Below, piece by piece: positions 1 through 9,600 of a stretch of 64,000 nucleotides of DNA; within the stretch, counting starts at the first letter, position 1, and each line of letters begins with the position of its first letter. The translations under genes and the position numbers were made by a program. The DNA is from Gautieria morchelliformis (taxonomy: Eukaryota; Basidiomycota; Agaricomycetes; Gomphales; Gomphaceae): the NCBI GenBank assembly GCA_015179125.1, contig WHVA01000248.1:1-64000 (forward strand), in the 5' to 3' direction. The notes under the pieces are model-generated. The model was not told where the DNA came from. It did no database searches and was given only the letters and a program-made list of their open reading frames with translations.

Positions 1-114
1 CCCAGTGCACGAATAAATAGTCTGATGGAAATAGTGAGGCAGTGCGAGGAATCTCTTAAGAACAATTAAAATATATCTCATGACTATCGCAGCTGCGCAC
101 GTATGTCGTGCGCC

Positions 115-578
115 TCAGAAGATGGACCTATGATGATTGTTTTGGACATGAAACATTAAAGGGAGTTGACCCACCCGCATACGATACGATACATACAATC
201 CAATCCACGAAAGCGAGCGAGTCGGACCAGGGAGGAGCACAGCAGAGCACAGCGAAGCAGAGCAGAAAAAAGTGACGGGAGAAGGAAAAAAGAAACAGAA
301 CGGACAAATGAACCACACACCGAGCACGGGAGTGTTCAATCCAGGACATGCTCCGAAAATGCCGACGCCGCATACATCCCCTCCGGCCCCAGTCCCGCCC
401 CGCCCGCACCCACACCCGAACCCGCATACCCATGCCCCCCCCTCATACCCCTCGCCCCCCACCTGAAACGCCGCGCCCACGTCCACAGCGAGCGGCCACG
501 CGCCCGAGTTCATCGTCCACGAGAACCCGGGCATCGCGCCGTGTTCCCAGAACGCGGGGTCCGCGAGCGCGGCGAGGC
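115..578 (-). pseudogene. Fungal-specific transcription factor gene, C-terminal coding segment (beyond hAT insertion)
   Basis: This is the last recognisable coding piece of the minus-strand transcription factor gene whose main part lies at 24096-25655. Directly after the hAT insertion the frame reads ALADPAFWEHGAMPG, then a tryptophan-rich tail with FSWTMNSGAW and AVDVGAAFQ. Removing the hAT element and one copy of its 8-bp TSD joins this frame, without a break, to the segment at 2491-2585. After about base 455 the frame becomes glycine- and cysteine-rich and no longer looks like protein. The true end may therefore use an intron (a GTGGGG donor-like site follows the AAFQ codons) or an earlier stop; the open frame itself runs to 115. 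The assignment to the same gene is inferred from frame continuity and TSDs. Confidence 0.6.
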
Positions 579-2482
579 TAGTGTTCTCCGGGCTCGGGCC
601 GGGCTCAAAAGCCCGGGTCAGGGCCGGGCTTTTGAGGGCTCGGGCTCCCCAAAATTGAAGCCCGGCCCAGGACGAGGGCTCGGGCCGGGCTCGGGCTCGG
701 CCGGGCTAACGGGCCTGTGAGGGAGGGAATTTTTCGATAAATGTATATATGGTGTGAGGGTATATGGACACCTAATCATAGCGCTGCCTGTTAGCCCCGT
801 TACCACGATGCTACCGCGACTGCCCCCTTCTCAGCGAACAATCTCGTCACTGTTGGGTCGCGCCCGCGGACGAGGCGCTCCGAGAATCGCGCACACCTTC
901 TCTCGCCCCCTCATCCTCACCTCGTCCGCCTCCCTACCCCGCCGAGACTTAGTGAGCCGTTGGCATTTGATGTCACGTCGCGCACACTGACTACACAAAG
1001 ATAATAGTGATTTGTCAGCTCCTATGTAGTTATAATAAGTTTAAGAGCGTTCGAGCTTAACTCACTTGCATGGATATTTCTCATTCCCCTCAGCACCCTT
1101 TCCATCTACATGCAATCTTACGTTTGTGGCAGAAAATCCATGCCACACGAGGGCGCCGCGTCGGGAGGAGGGGAGGAGGCGGCGGGGGAGGCAGGGGAGG
1201 AGGAACGCTTGAATGGGAATGTCGAGAATGTTGACCGAAGTCGAATATTCAGGCGTACGACTCGGGCTTAGGGGAAGCTCACCCGTCAGAGCATGTAAAG
1301 TGAACGTCCCGGGCCGCGTTTCGGGTATCCAGATTCCTCCGCCCCCCAGGATGGACAGCTGGTCGCTGTTGGTACGGTCTGTTCTGTCGCTGCGCGTGGC
1401 AAAGTGCAACTGGGAGGCGATAGGCGTCTGGGGGACCTGCTCATCCACCTGCACGTTACCGGGGTAGGGAGAAGGCGAAATTCTGCCGTTGCTCCGCGTC
1501 GGGGGTAAGTACGATGGAGGGGTGCTAGGTCCATGCCCAGAGTCAAACGCAACAGGCGTTGGAAAGCTGTGGCGAGGATTTGATGGCCACAAAATCGGAT
1601 CCGGCTGTGAGATCTGAGGAGGCCATGTTGGTGCCCCCGCCGTGTCCCCAGCAGGAGCATGTACGTCAAACAGGAGTTCCCGCACGGGAGACTGTCTCCA
1701 TGAACCCTGGAACGACGACTCCGCATATGCAGGCTGTGGGCCCGCCGGGTGGAACTGTGGGGGAGGATGAAGCCCCAATACGGAGTACGGGGACAGACGC
1801 TGTTCGTGATGATGATGATCATTGGGCGAGGAAGACGCCCAAGATGGGCCCGCCTCCGAATACATGGCCGAAGGCGGAGGATGCTCCTGGAGTAACCCTT
1901 CCAATAGCATCCTGTGCAATGCCTGCTCCGTGTCTGGGCCCGGAAGAGAAGAACGGGACAGATGGTAATCACGATCCTCTTCAATAGCATCCGGAAGAGA
2001 GTCAGCAGTGGAGAAGTGTTCTCAAGCGATCCCAAGCCGTGATAGAGGCTCATGGGGTCTTGGTGCATCATCTGTAGTGGGAACACGCCCTGGTGTTGGC
2101 CATGAGGGTAGATGCCGGAGGCTTTTAATTGGTGCAGGATCAACCTCGTCATCAGTGCTATCTATGACCATGGGACGCATTGGAGGATGGGTGTGGTGGA
2201 GGAAAGCAAAAAATTTCGTGTATTGGGATTTGGGTACCCGGTAGATACATTTTTGGTAGATAGAGTACATATGTATCTAGTTTTGGACGGTGATCCTCGA
2301 TGGCGGCAACGATCGAGGTTCCCACCCAAAAGCCTCGGGCTTAAGGGCCGGGCTCGGGCTTCCCAGATCTCAAGCCCGGCCCTTCCAGTGGGCTTTTTGA
2401 GGCTTGGGCCGGGCTCGGCTTGGGCTTTCCAGGGCCGGGCTCAGGCTCAGCCCGGGCTTAAGCCCGACCCGGGAGACCACTA
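579..2482 (-). mobile_element. Non-autonomous hAT-type DNA transposon, 1904 bp, carrying a gene fragment
   Basis: The ends are inverted repeats: TAGTGTTCTCCGGGCTCGGG on the left, and TAGTGGTCTCCCGGGTCGGG read inward from the right. An 8-bp direct repeat GGCGAGGC flanks both ends (571-578 and 2483-2490). A TAGNG-type terminus with an 8-bp TSD is the hAT signature. About 140-170 bp next to each end is packed with GGGCCGGGCTCGGGC-like motifs in both orientations, as expected of subterminal transposase-binding repeats. No transposase is present. The interior holds a proline-rich ORF fragment (1062-2270). The element lies in coding sequence: deleting it with one TSD restores the host frame. Confidence 0.85.
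1062..2270 (-). pseudogene. Proline/serine-rich gene fragment carried inside the hAT element
   Basis: One minus-strand frame is open across most of the element, interrupted by a single TGA (2022-2024). Before the stop it reads MVIDSTDDEVDPAP and PTPGRVPTTDDAPRP. After it come EHFSTADSLPDAIEED, PPPSAMYSEAGPSWASSS, a DHHHHEQ run and long proline/serine/glutamine-rich stretches. The low-complexity composition suits the disordered part of a fungal transcriptional regulator, but I recognise no family and no domain. The last about 45 residues (from IQAFLLPC on) look non-coding, so an intron or the edge of the captured segment may lie there. It probably represents host gene sequence captured by the transposon. 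The alternative is a private accessory ORF of this hAT family. Confidence 0.5.
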
Positions 2483-2490
2483 GGCGAGGC

Positions 2491-2585
2491 CCGACACCAT
2501 CATGTCCGTGTCCGCGTCGCGCAGCAGGAGCGAAGGCCCCGGCGCTATCGTGGGGAGCGGCTGGTGGACGTCCATGTAGGGTGGG
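2491..2585 (-). pseudogene. Transcription factor gene, short coding segment between hAT and copia A
   Basis: On the minus strand this stretch reads YMDVHQPLPTIAPGPS and then LLLRDADTDMMVSGL, running straight into the hAT TSD. It joins in frame at both ends once the inserts are removed: to LSMHPTPRP on the far side of copia A (24096 onward) and to ALADPAFWEH beyond the hAT element. It is a 95-bp island of host coding sequence trapped between two transposons. Confidence 0.65.
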
Positions 2586-2589
2586 GGAG

Positions 2590-2805
2590 TGTTGTGAATC
2601 CGAATGACCAGTCGCCGAGTCGGCACCACCTTCTCTTTACAGACAATATTACTAAGCAACTAGTATAGTTACCCAACGCATGTAAGACGGCGCTTCAGAC
2701 ATTCTTCTGACGCCGTCCAGGTATTTGCAGTTAGACCTCTTAATATCAGACATTCTTCTGACGCCGTCCAGGTTCTAATACTGCCTATAGAGGTTGCTCA
2801 CAATA
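2590..2805 (+). repeat. Copia A 5' LTR
   Basis: The 216-bp repeat starts TGTTGTGAATCC and ends CTCACAATA. It contains a 51-bp tandem duplication (two copies of CAGACATTCTTCTGACGCC separated by a short spacer) that the 3' copy lacks. Outside this, the visible differences from the 3' LTR are transitions. GGAG precedes it on the genomic side, apparently the end of a polypurine tract. Confidence 0.8.
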
Positions 2806-2823
2806 GGTTATGGGCCCCGCTCC
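2806..2823 (+). promoter_or_regulatory. Copia A primer-binding site (half-tRNA-iMet type)
   Basis: GGTTATGGGCCCCGCTCC follows the 5' LTR directly. Drosophila copia has GGTTATGGGCCC at the same place, where the internal part of cleaved initiator tRNA-Met primes reverse transcription. The sequence match is seen here; use of the same half-tRNA primer is inferred. Confidence 0.65.
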
Positions 2824-2895
2824 CTGAAAAACTTAACCTAACCTAATCGTCGCACGCAAAAACGTACCACTGTCTCACAGCAAGCCAGCCACGCC

Positions 2896-5211
2896 ATGGC
2901 TGACACAACCACATCGAAGCTCCTATCAACAATCAAAAAGTTCGACGGGACTAACTGGGAAACATGGGCCTTTTCACTAAAAGCCGCCCTTATGTTCATC
3001 GACGCCCTGCGCATCACTGAGGGTCAGGAATCGACACCCTCCCTGAGCACGCCACCAACGGATGACGAGCGCAAGCGACTCGAGGACTGGGAGAAGCGAT
3101 CTCGCCAGGGCCTCTCCTTGCTGCTGGTATCCGTCAAGCCCTCCGTCCATCAATCCCTCGACATGGCGAAAACTCTAGAACAGAACTGGAGCAATTTAAA
3201 AACGACCTATGGCACGAGGACCGGTCTCAATTTATGGGTCGACTACCGTAAATATACGACCATGACGTTCTCGCATGACACCCAACTCACGCAACAGATC
3301 GATGAAATGTCTGAGTTGAGAAATCGAATCGTTGCCGCGGGCCTAGCCATCAGCGACCCTCTTCACACCCTCAACGTGCTTCAAGCCTTACCCGCATCCT
3401 ACGAGATCGCACAACAGACAATACTTGCCACCATTTCCGACTTCTTGCAAATCGATTGGGCGAACACGTGGAGCCGAATCCTGTCTGAAGAACTTCGACA
3501 GGGAGCTCAGCCAAACGTGAATGCCATCCGCGCAATGTCAAGTACAGGCAAAGATAAGTGTAATTATTGCGGAGGCACCGGACACTGGGAAAAGGACTGC
3601 CGGCACAAGGCGCGTGGCTTGTCTCAAGAAGAGGCGCAGTCTGAGAGGAAAAAAGGAGCCGGCGACAGAAAGGGCAAAAGAAAAGCGAAAGAAAAGGAGA
3701 AAGAGGAAACGGTGCCCTCTGTAAGCACTGCGATCGCAGGCAGCTCTCCAGGCTCGTCAGATACTACACCCGTTGTAACCTCCGACGCCGCAAATGATAC
3801 CATTTGCTTCTATATCACGAGCACGCGCAATTGGATGCTCGATTCGGGCTGCACTGACCATATAACGCACGACATAGCCGACTACTCGACGTATCGAATG
3901 CTCCCGACACCACGCACGGTATACCTAGCTGACAAAAAGAAAGGTGTACCCTACATTGGCATCGGCACAGTCGTAACGCAAACGAGAGTGAGTGGAATGG
4001 AGAGAAAAATCAAGCTCCAGAACGTACTTCACGCCCCAGACATCGGTGGCCGGTTCATCTCGATCCTCAAAATAGGAGAGAAAGGAATAACCGTCACTTT
4101 CGAGGGTCAAAAAGTAAACCTCAGTAAAAACGGGGTACAGTATGCGGAAGGCCAACTTATGGGGCAGCACTATTGGCTTGCACTAAGCTGCACAACGCCT
4201 TCCATCCACTCAGCGCAAACGAATGTCCCCCTAGACATCCTTCACGCTCGCCTTGGTCATCTCTCTTGGTCATCCTTGAAACGGATTAACGACCAAATCG
4301 ATCCAAATTCGTGACGCGCACTATCGACGTGCGAAGGCTGCCTGTTAGGGAAATCCACAAGGAGGAAATTCAAATCCTCGACTCACCGCCACACTCAACC
4401 GTTCAAGCTAATCCACATGGACCTCGCAGGCCCCATGCGAACGCGCTCCATCCAGGGCCATAGCTACCACTACGTACTGGTGGATGACTACACGCGCTAC
4501 CAATGGGTATTCTTCTTGCAAGCGAAGGCCGACACCTTTGACTGCTTCAAGAAGTACCATGCGCTCATCTCCACGCACTACAAAGGTACGCTCCGAGCCA
4601 TACGCTCGGATCGTGGGGGGGAATTCCTATCGACGGAATTCATCCAGTACATCGCAGAGAACGGGATAAAGCACGAACTTACCGCGCCACACACACCGCA
4701 ACAGAACGGCGTTGCTGAGAGAGCGAACCGAACGATCGCGGAAGCCATGCGTGCCATGCTACAAAGTGCCGGCATGTCTCACGGATTCTGGGAGAGCGCT
4801 GTTGCCACAGCTGTACATGTCAGAAATTGCGCTCCCTCACATGCAAGCAATTACCTCTCTCCACATGAATGCCTTTTTGGACGCGCACCCGACCTCAGCT
4901 ATCTCCGAACTTTCGGATGCCTCGCCTATGCGCACACCACAACGCAGCGCACCAAATTCGACCCAACGTCAAAGAAACTGATTTTCATAGGATATGATGG
5001 ATCCACCAAGGGGTACAAGCTGTGGGATCCATCTACACACAAAATCCTGGTATCTACCGACATTGCATTTGAGGAAAATGCATATCCTCTCTGCACCCCA
5101 ACCGTCCCGATCGTGCAGCCAAACCCTAACCCTTCGCAGCCCCCACAACCGACGCCTGAACTAGTCGAATTGGCGCTGCCAGAGAGTGACGACGAAGATC
5201 TCGAAGTGTAA
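2896..5211 (+). pseudogene. Copia A polyprotein, gag-protease-integrase part (interrupted by TGA and by gypsy)
   Basis: The frame starts MADTTTSKLLSTIKKFDG with the copia gag motif GTNWETW. It then shows a zinc knuckle CNYCGGTGHWEKDC (about residue 220), a lysine/glutamate-rich linker, the aspartic protease site WMLDSGCTDHIT (about residue 315) and the pre-integrase motif HARLGHLSWSSL. A single TGA (4312-4314) interrupts it just before the CEGCL half of the integrase zinc finger, and the same frame continues beyond. The integrase core shows MDLAGP, RSDRGGEF and NGVAERANR (D, D, E). The coding continues at 20661 on the other side of the gypsy insertion: the frame is cut after the codons for DEDL inside the TSD. 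The last few residues of the open frame, up to 5211, belong to the gypsy LTR. Confidence 0.9.
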
Positions 5212-5419
5212 AGATATCTATCTTAAGCCTCAGGTCACAAGAGCACAACAGAACTTGACCAATGTGTGGTATTCTGATGCTACGTAGTGACAGTGTAAGG
5301 GTAAGATGCGATGGGGACCACTAGCCGGTTCCCACGCATAAACTATACAGTGGGTCCCTAAGGGGCCCACTGGGATTATGTAATAACTAATGTACATGTA
5401 GATACACGGGTTATTTACA
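5207..5419 (-). repeat. Gypsy 3' LTR (with adjoining polypurine tract)
   Basis: This 213-bp LTR is bounded by TGTAA and TTACA. The sequence just outside it toward the element reads, on the minus strand, AGAGGGGGAGGG, a good polypurine tract. It matches 20443-20655 except for five transitions that I can count, about 97.7% identity by eye. Confidence 0.9.
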
Positions 5420-5455
5420 CCCTCCCCCTCTATAGACAACTATAGGGGTTAACTC

Positions 5456-6017
5456 CTACTCATAGAGGTCGTCCATGAGGGAGTCCTCTAGAGTGGCCGA
5501 TACGACGACGTTGTCGTCATATGGGGCCGGAGGAGCACGTGACTCCTCCAGGGGCACCTCCGCGTCATCGGTGGTGATCGGGTGAGGCTGGCTGGCCTCA
5601 CCACTAGCGGCGGTCTCCACTTGGGCGCTGGGGCCTGCGTCCTTGCGGAGCATGGCCTCAACGGCCAGGTTCTCCGTTTGAGGAGGGGGCCGGAAGCGCG
5701 CCAGCTCTTGGTCGAGCTGAGCGTGAGTGAGGGGTCGCGGCACTGCGGCCCTCACGTGGCTGGTCTCGATGACCTTTTGTTGGCCCTCATGGGCGGCGGC
5801 GCTGAATGCCGCGCCGGTGATGCTGCGCTGAACGTAATGTTCAATGCGCGCCGCTCGCTCGCGAATGACTCCCGTGTAGCGGGCCAACCATCTCGCGATC
5901 TCCGCGAGTGGGATGTCGGGGCCGGCTCGGCCCTCCACAGGGAATGGGCCCGTGATTGAGAGCCGCAGGGTGGTGCTCTGAGGCGTCAGCACTTCCCTGG
6001 CGTCGACGAGGCTTGAC
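5456..6017 (-). pseudogene. Gypsy ORF3, C-terminal part (beyond copia B)
   Basis: This is the continuation of the ORF that begins at 13184. After deleting copia B and one TTGAC repeat the frame passes from DLFGSTDQW directly into SLVDAREVLTPQST with no gap; the two parts sum to exactly 657 codons including the stop. This part carries an arginine-rich helical stretch (AEIARWLARYTGVIRERAAR) and an acidic, proline-rich C-terminus ending SLMDDLYE. The stop lies about 36 bp from the 3' LTR. I recognise no family. Confidence 0.75.
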
Positions 6018-6631
6018 TAATATAAATCAGAGTAAGGGGTGGGGTCGAGTGAATAATGATGTGATAAAGATCTCAAGCAGTGTTCTGGTGAGAGATAAGA
6101 GCAATGTTCTAGAGTTCTAGAATTGAGCAATGTTCTTAGTGCAATAAGAGTTGAGGAGGAAACAATAATAGTCCAAAGAAGCTTATAACTCGAAGCTTTA
6201 GGGAAAAAGATTGTTAAGTCACTTGTTTATTCATATCTAGAGTCCAAGTATTTAAGCAGTGTAGGATAGGGGGAAATAATCATGTGTGAGTGTAATAATC
6301 ATGTGAAATATGATGCTACTTAGGGGATAGGAGCATAATGATGTCAACAGTGATGCAACAGCTCCTATATGGCTAATCTCTTCATAAATGATGGAGATGA
6401 TGCAATAAATGATGTCAGACCAGTGGAATGACGACTCGACTCGATAATAGGCATGAAAATGAACTCTTAACTCAATGGTACGCATGTCTGCGCCTCGACT
6501 CGATGTTTGACTCATGGTACGCATGTATGCGCCTCGACTCGACTTGGAATGATGGGAAAATAAGGTGAGTGATAAGAGAAATCAGAAGTGAGATTGTCCT
6601 GATTGAAACTGTCCTTCCTCCTCCAATAACA
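6018..6631 (-). repeat. Copia B 3' LTR
   Basis: This 614-bp LTR matches 11157-11770 across its full length with one visible substitution. The 90-codon open frame inside it occurs identically in the other LTR and is not a gene. Confidence 0.9.
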
Positions 6632-6638
6632 CTCCCCC

Positions 6639-9600
6639 TCAAACTCGACGTATTCCTAGGAATTCTAGGATATGGAGATGTTTGCGTGGAGATAATGGCT
6701 TTGTGAGAATGTCCGCAGGATTGTCCATCGCAGGGATATAATGTAGTTTGATGTTCCCATTGGTGATCTGTTCCTTTGTGTAATGGAAGTGAACATCAAT
6801 ATGTTTTGTGCGACTGTTATTGATGTTGTCTTGGGAAAATGCGATGGAGGATTGGTTGTCGGTAAATATGGTGATGGGAGCAAGGTTATGCTGAAAATCT
6901 TTTCCCATTCTTATAAGCCATATTCCTTCTGCTGATGCAAAGGATCCTGCAACCAGTTCCGATTCCATCGCTGATCGGCTCACAAGATTCTGTTTCTTTG
7001 ATGCCCAAGAGATAGGGCCACCATTGAACATAAAAACCCATCCTGTGGTAGACTTTCTATCATCCTTGTCTCCTGCGAAGTCTGCGTCTGTGAATCCTGC
7101 AAGCCCATGAGCATATCCCTTTGTACCATCACCATGACTTGAGAATGTAATGCCAAATTCTTTTGTGTTGATTAAGTAGCGTAGAATTCGTTTGGCAGCT
7201 TCCCAGTGAGTGATGTTGGGTTTGGATGCAAATTGTGCACATTTGTTGACTGCATAGGATATGTCTGGTCGAGTGGCCACTGCACAGTAGTTGAGACTTC
7301 CAATCAATGATGAATAAGATATATCCATAATATCATTTGGATTGGTGGAGATTCTGAATTCAATGTTTGGGTCCATAGGTGAGTTTGTAGCACGTCCAAC
7401 TGTAACATCGAATCGTTTTGAAATAGAGTTGATAAAGGATGGTTGGGAAATGTGAATGGTACCCAGTTCTTGATTCCTAACGATTCGAATTCCCAAAAGC
7501 CGGCTTGGTTCACCTAGGTCTTGGATGTCAAAGCTCCCCCTCACATCTCTGATCATTTTCTCCATTGTTTCCTTGGAATTCGCAGCCATTAATCCATCAT
7601 CCACATACCAGCCCACTACAGCCACCTCTCCTTTGTCTCCAAACCTGAAAAACATTGTTTGATCTGCTTCCCCTGCCTTGAACCCCATCTTCTCTAATTC
7701 CTTCCTCAAAGTATTATGCCACACTCTTCCTGATTGTTTCAACCCATAGATCCCCTTGTTTAACTTGCAGACAAGATGTTCCTCTCCTGGATTGATAAAA
7801 CCCTCTGGTTGGCGCATATACACAGTGTCCTCAAGTTTGCCATTGAGATATGCGCCCTTTACATCCACATGGCGCAGTTCAAGGTTGTACTTGCAACCTA
7901 ATGCAAGAATGAGTCGAATTGAGGTTAATCTGATAGTGGGGGAGAATGTTTCTTGATAATCGATGCCTGGAACTTGTGAAAAGCCTTGTGCCACTAGTCT
8001 TGATTTGAAATTGTTTATGTCGCCTATATTGTCTCGTTTGACTCTGAAAACCCAACGGCATCCTATAATATTCGTGTTCGGAGGACATTCGACCAGGGTC
8101 CAGGTATAGTAACCTGTGAGTGTGTCGTATTCCACCTCGCATGATTTCCTCCACTGTGATGCATTTTCCGAGCTCATAGCCTCCTTGTAGTTGCTTGGTT
8201 CATCCTCTGCAAGAGTCACGAATGCTGCTTCCACCTCCTCAAGTTCCTTCCTCCCATGCGCCATAGCAATCATCTCCTTCATCAGTGCTGCGTGTCTCCT
8301 TCCTCTTCCATACTCCACATTTGATGGATCCATCCATGGACCTTTGGAAAAATCCTTTGGAGCGATTTCTTCTTCAATTTCTTCCTCTTCTGCCTCTCTG
8401 TCTTCTTCCTCTGTTCTCAACTCCACTCCTTCGATCTCCTCCTCATGCTCTATCTTCTTCTCCTCCTCTTCGACTTGTTGTAATATTCCAGTTGTATCAG
8501 TCCTGTCAACGAATGGTAATTCTTCATCATACTGCCATTCTTGTACAGGCCTCGGCTCCTCAGGCTGGAAAATAACAGGGAGTCTGGATTCACGTTGCCA
8601 GAGCATAGGTGTGTCGTCTGCATCGGTTCCATGAATAGAAACTCGTTCTATGTGATTCAGCTCATCAAAGACAACGTCCCTGGACTTCAGCAGTGTGTGT
8701 GTGCGTGGGACCCAGACCTTGTAAGCCTTGGAATTGTCGAAATATCCAACAAATATTCCTTCCACTGACTTGTAATCTCCCTTTCTCCTTGTTGCTTTAG
8801 GAATCAAGGCCCAGCACTTGGAGCCATAAGTGCGAAGCCAATTCACCTTTGGTTTTACTAGCCAGAAGGCCTCATAAGGTGATTTGTTGATCCTATGATG
8901 CAGAATTCGATTTTTGACAAAATTGACCGTGTGCACTCCAGAGACCCAAAATCGATTCGAGAGTCCAGCATCATGCTGAAGGGTTAATGCTCCTTCTTGA
9001 AGGGTCCTGTTGTACCTTTCAGCAATGGCATTATGCTCTGGAGTATAGGGAGAAGTGGTTTGATGAGCGATTCCAAGGTCTTTGCATAACTTTTGAAATT
9101 CCTTCCCCATATATTCTCCTCCATTATCTGTCCTCACTCTCCTCACATCCTCTCCTTTCTGCTTCTTCAACCATGCAATATATCCCTTGAATGAATTGGT
9201 AACAGTGGCACATTCCTTGTTCTTCAAGAAATCAATACTGACATAACGAGTTTTGTGATCAATCCAGGTCACAAAATATTGAAAGCCATTGATGGAGACG
9301 TCGAATGGACCACAAAGGTCAGAGGAAATGGTATCTCCAATTTTCTCTGGTAATTCTTCTGTACTTTTGAAAGGTGCGCGTGTTTGCTTGCCAAAGGGAC
9401 AATGTGAGCATTGGCTCATGTACTGGTCCTCCTCCACATCAGGGAGTCCATCAACTGTCTGCAACCTCGACATAGTCTCCAGTGTTGATGGTGCGGCATG
9501 TGCAAGCCTATGATGCCAAAGTGTAAGCTCACTTGGCTCACCAGAATATTCCACAGTTTCTACAGGGTGTTGAACTGATGTTGCCATATATGCGAATAAA

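Noticed and set aside
1286-2152. 288-codon minus-strand ORF overlapping the hAT cargo
   Set aside because: It is the wrong frame: the proline-rich cargo reads through in the frame ending at 1062, and this ORF is arginine-rich antisense-like text over the same bases.
2588-2592. AGTGT as the copia A target duplication (also present at 24093-24097)
   Set aside because: It gives a perfect 5-bp match but puts the two halves of the host gene out of frame and moves the LTR start off the polypurine tract. GTGGG at 2581-2585 and 24096-24100 restores the frame.
6252-6524. 90-codon ORF, repeated identically at 11391-11663
   Set aside because: Both copies lie wholly inside the two copia B LTRs; the identity is LTR identity and the translation has no protein-like pattern.
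8191-8634. Plus-strand serine-rich ORF inside copia B
   Set aside because: It is antisense to the glutamate-rich linker of the copia B polyprotein; GAA/GAG codons read backward give TTC/CTC (Phe, Leu, Ser).
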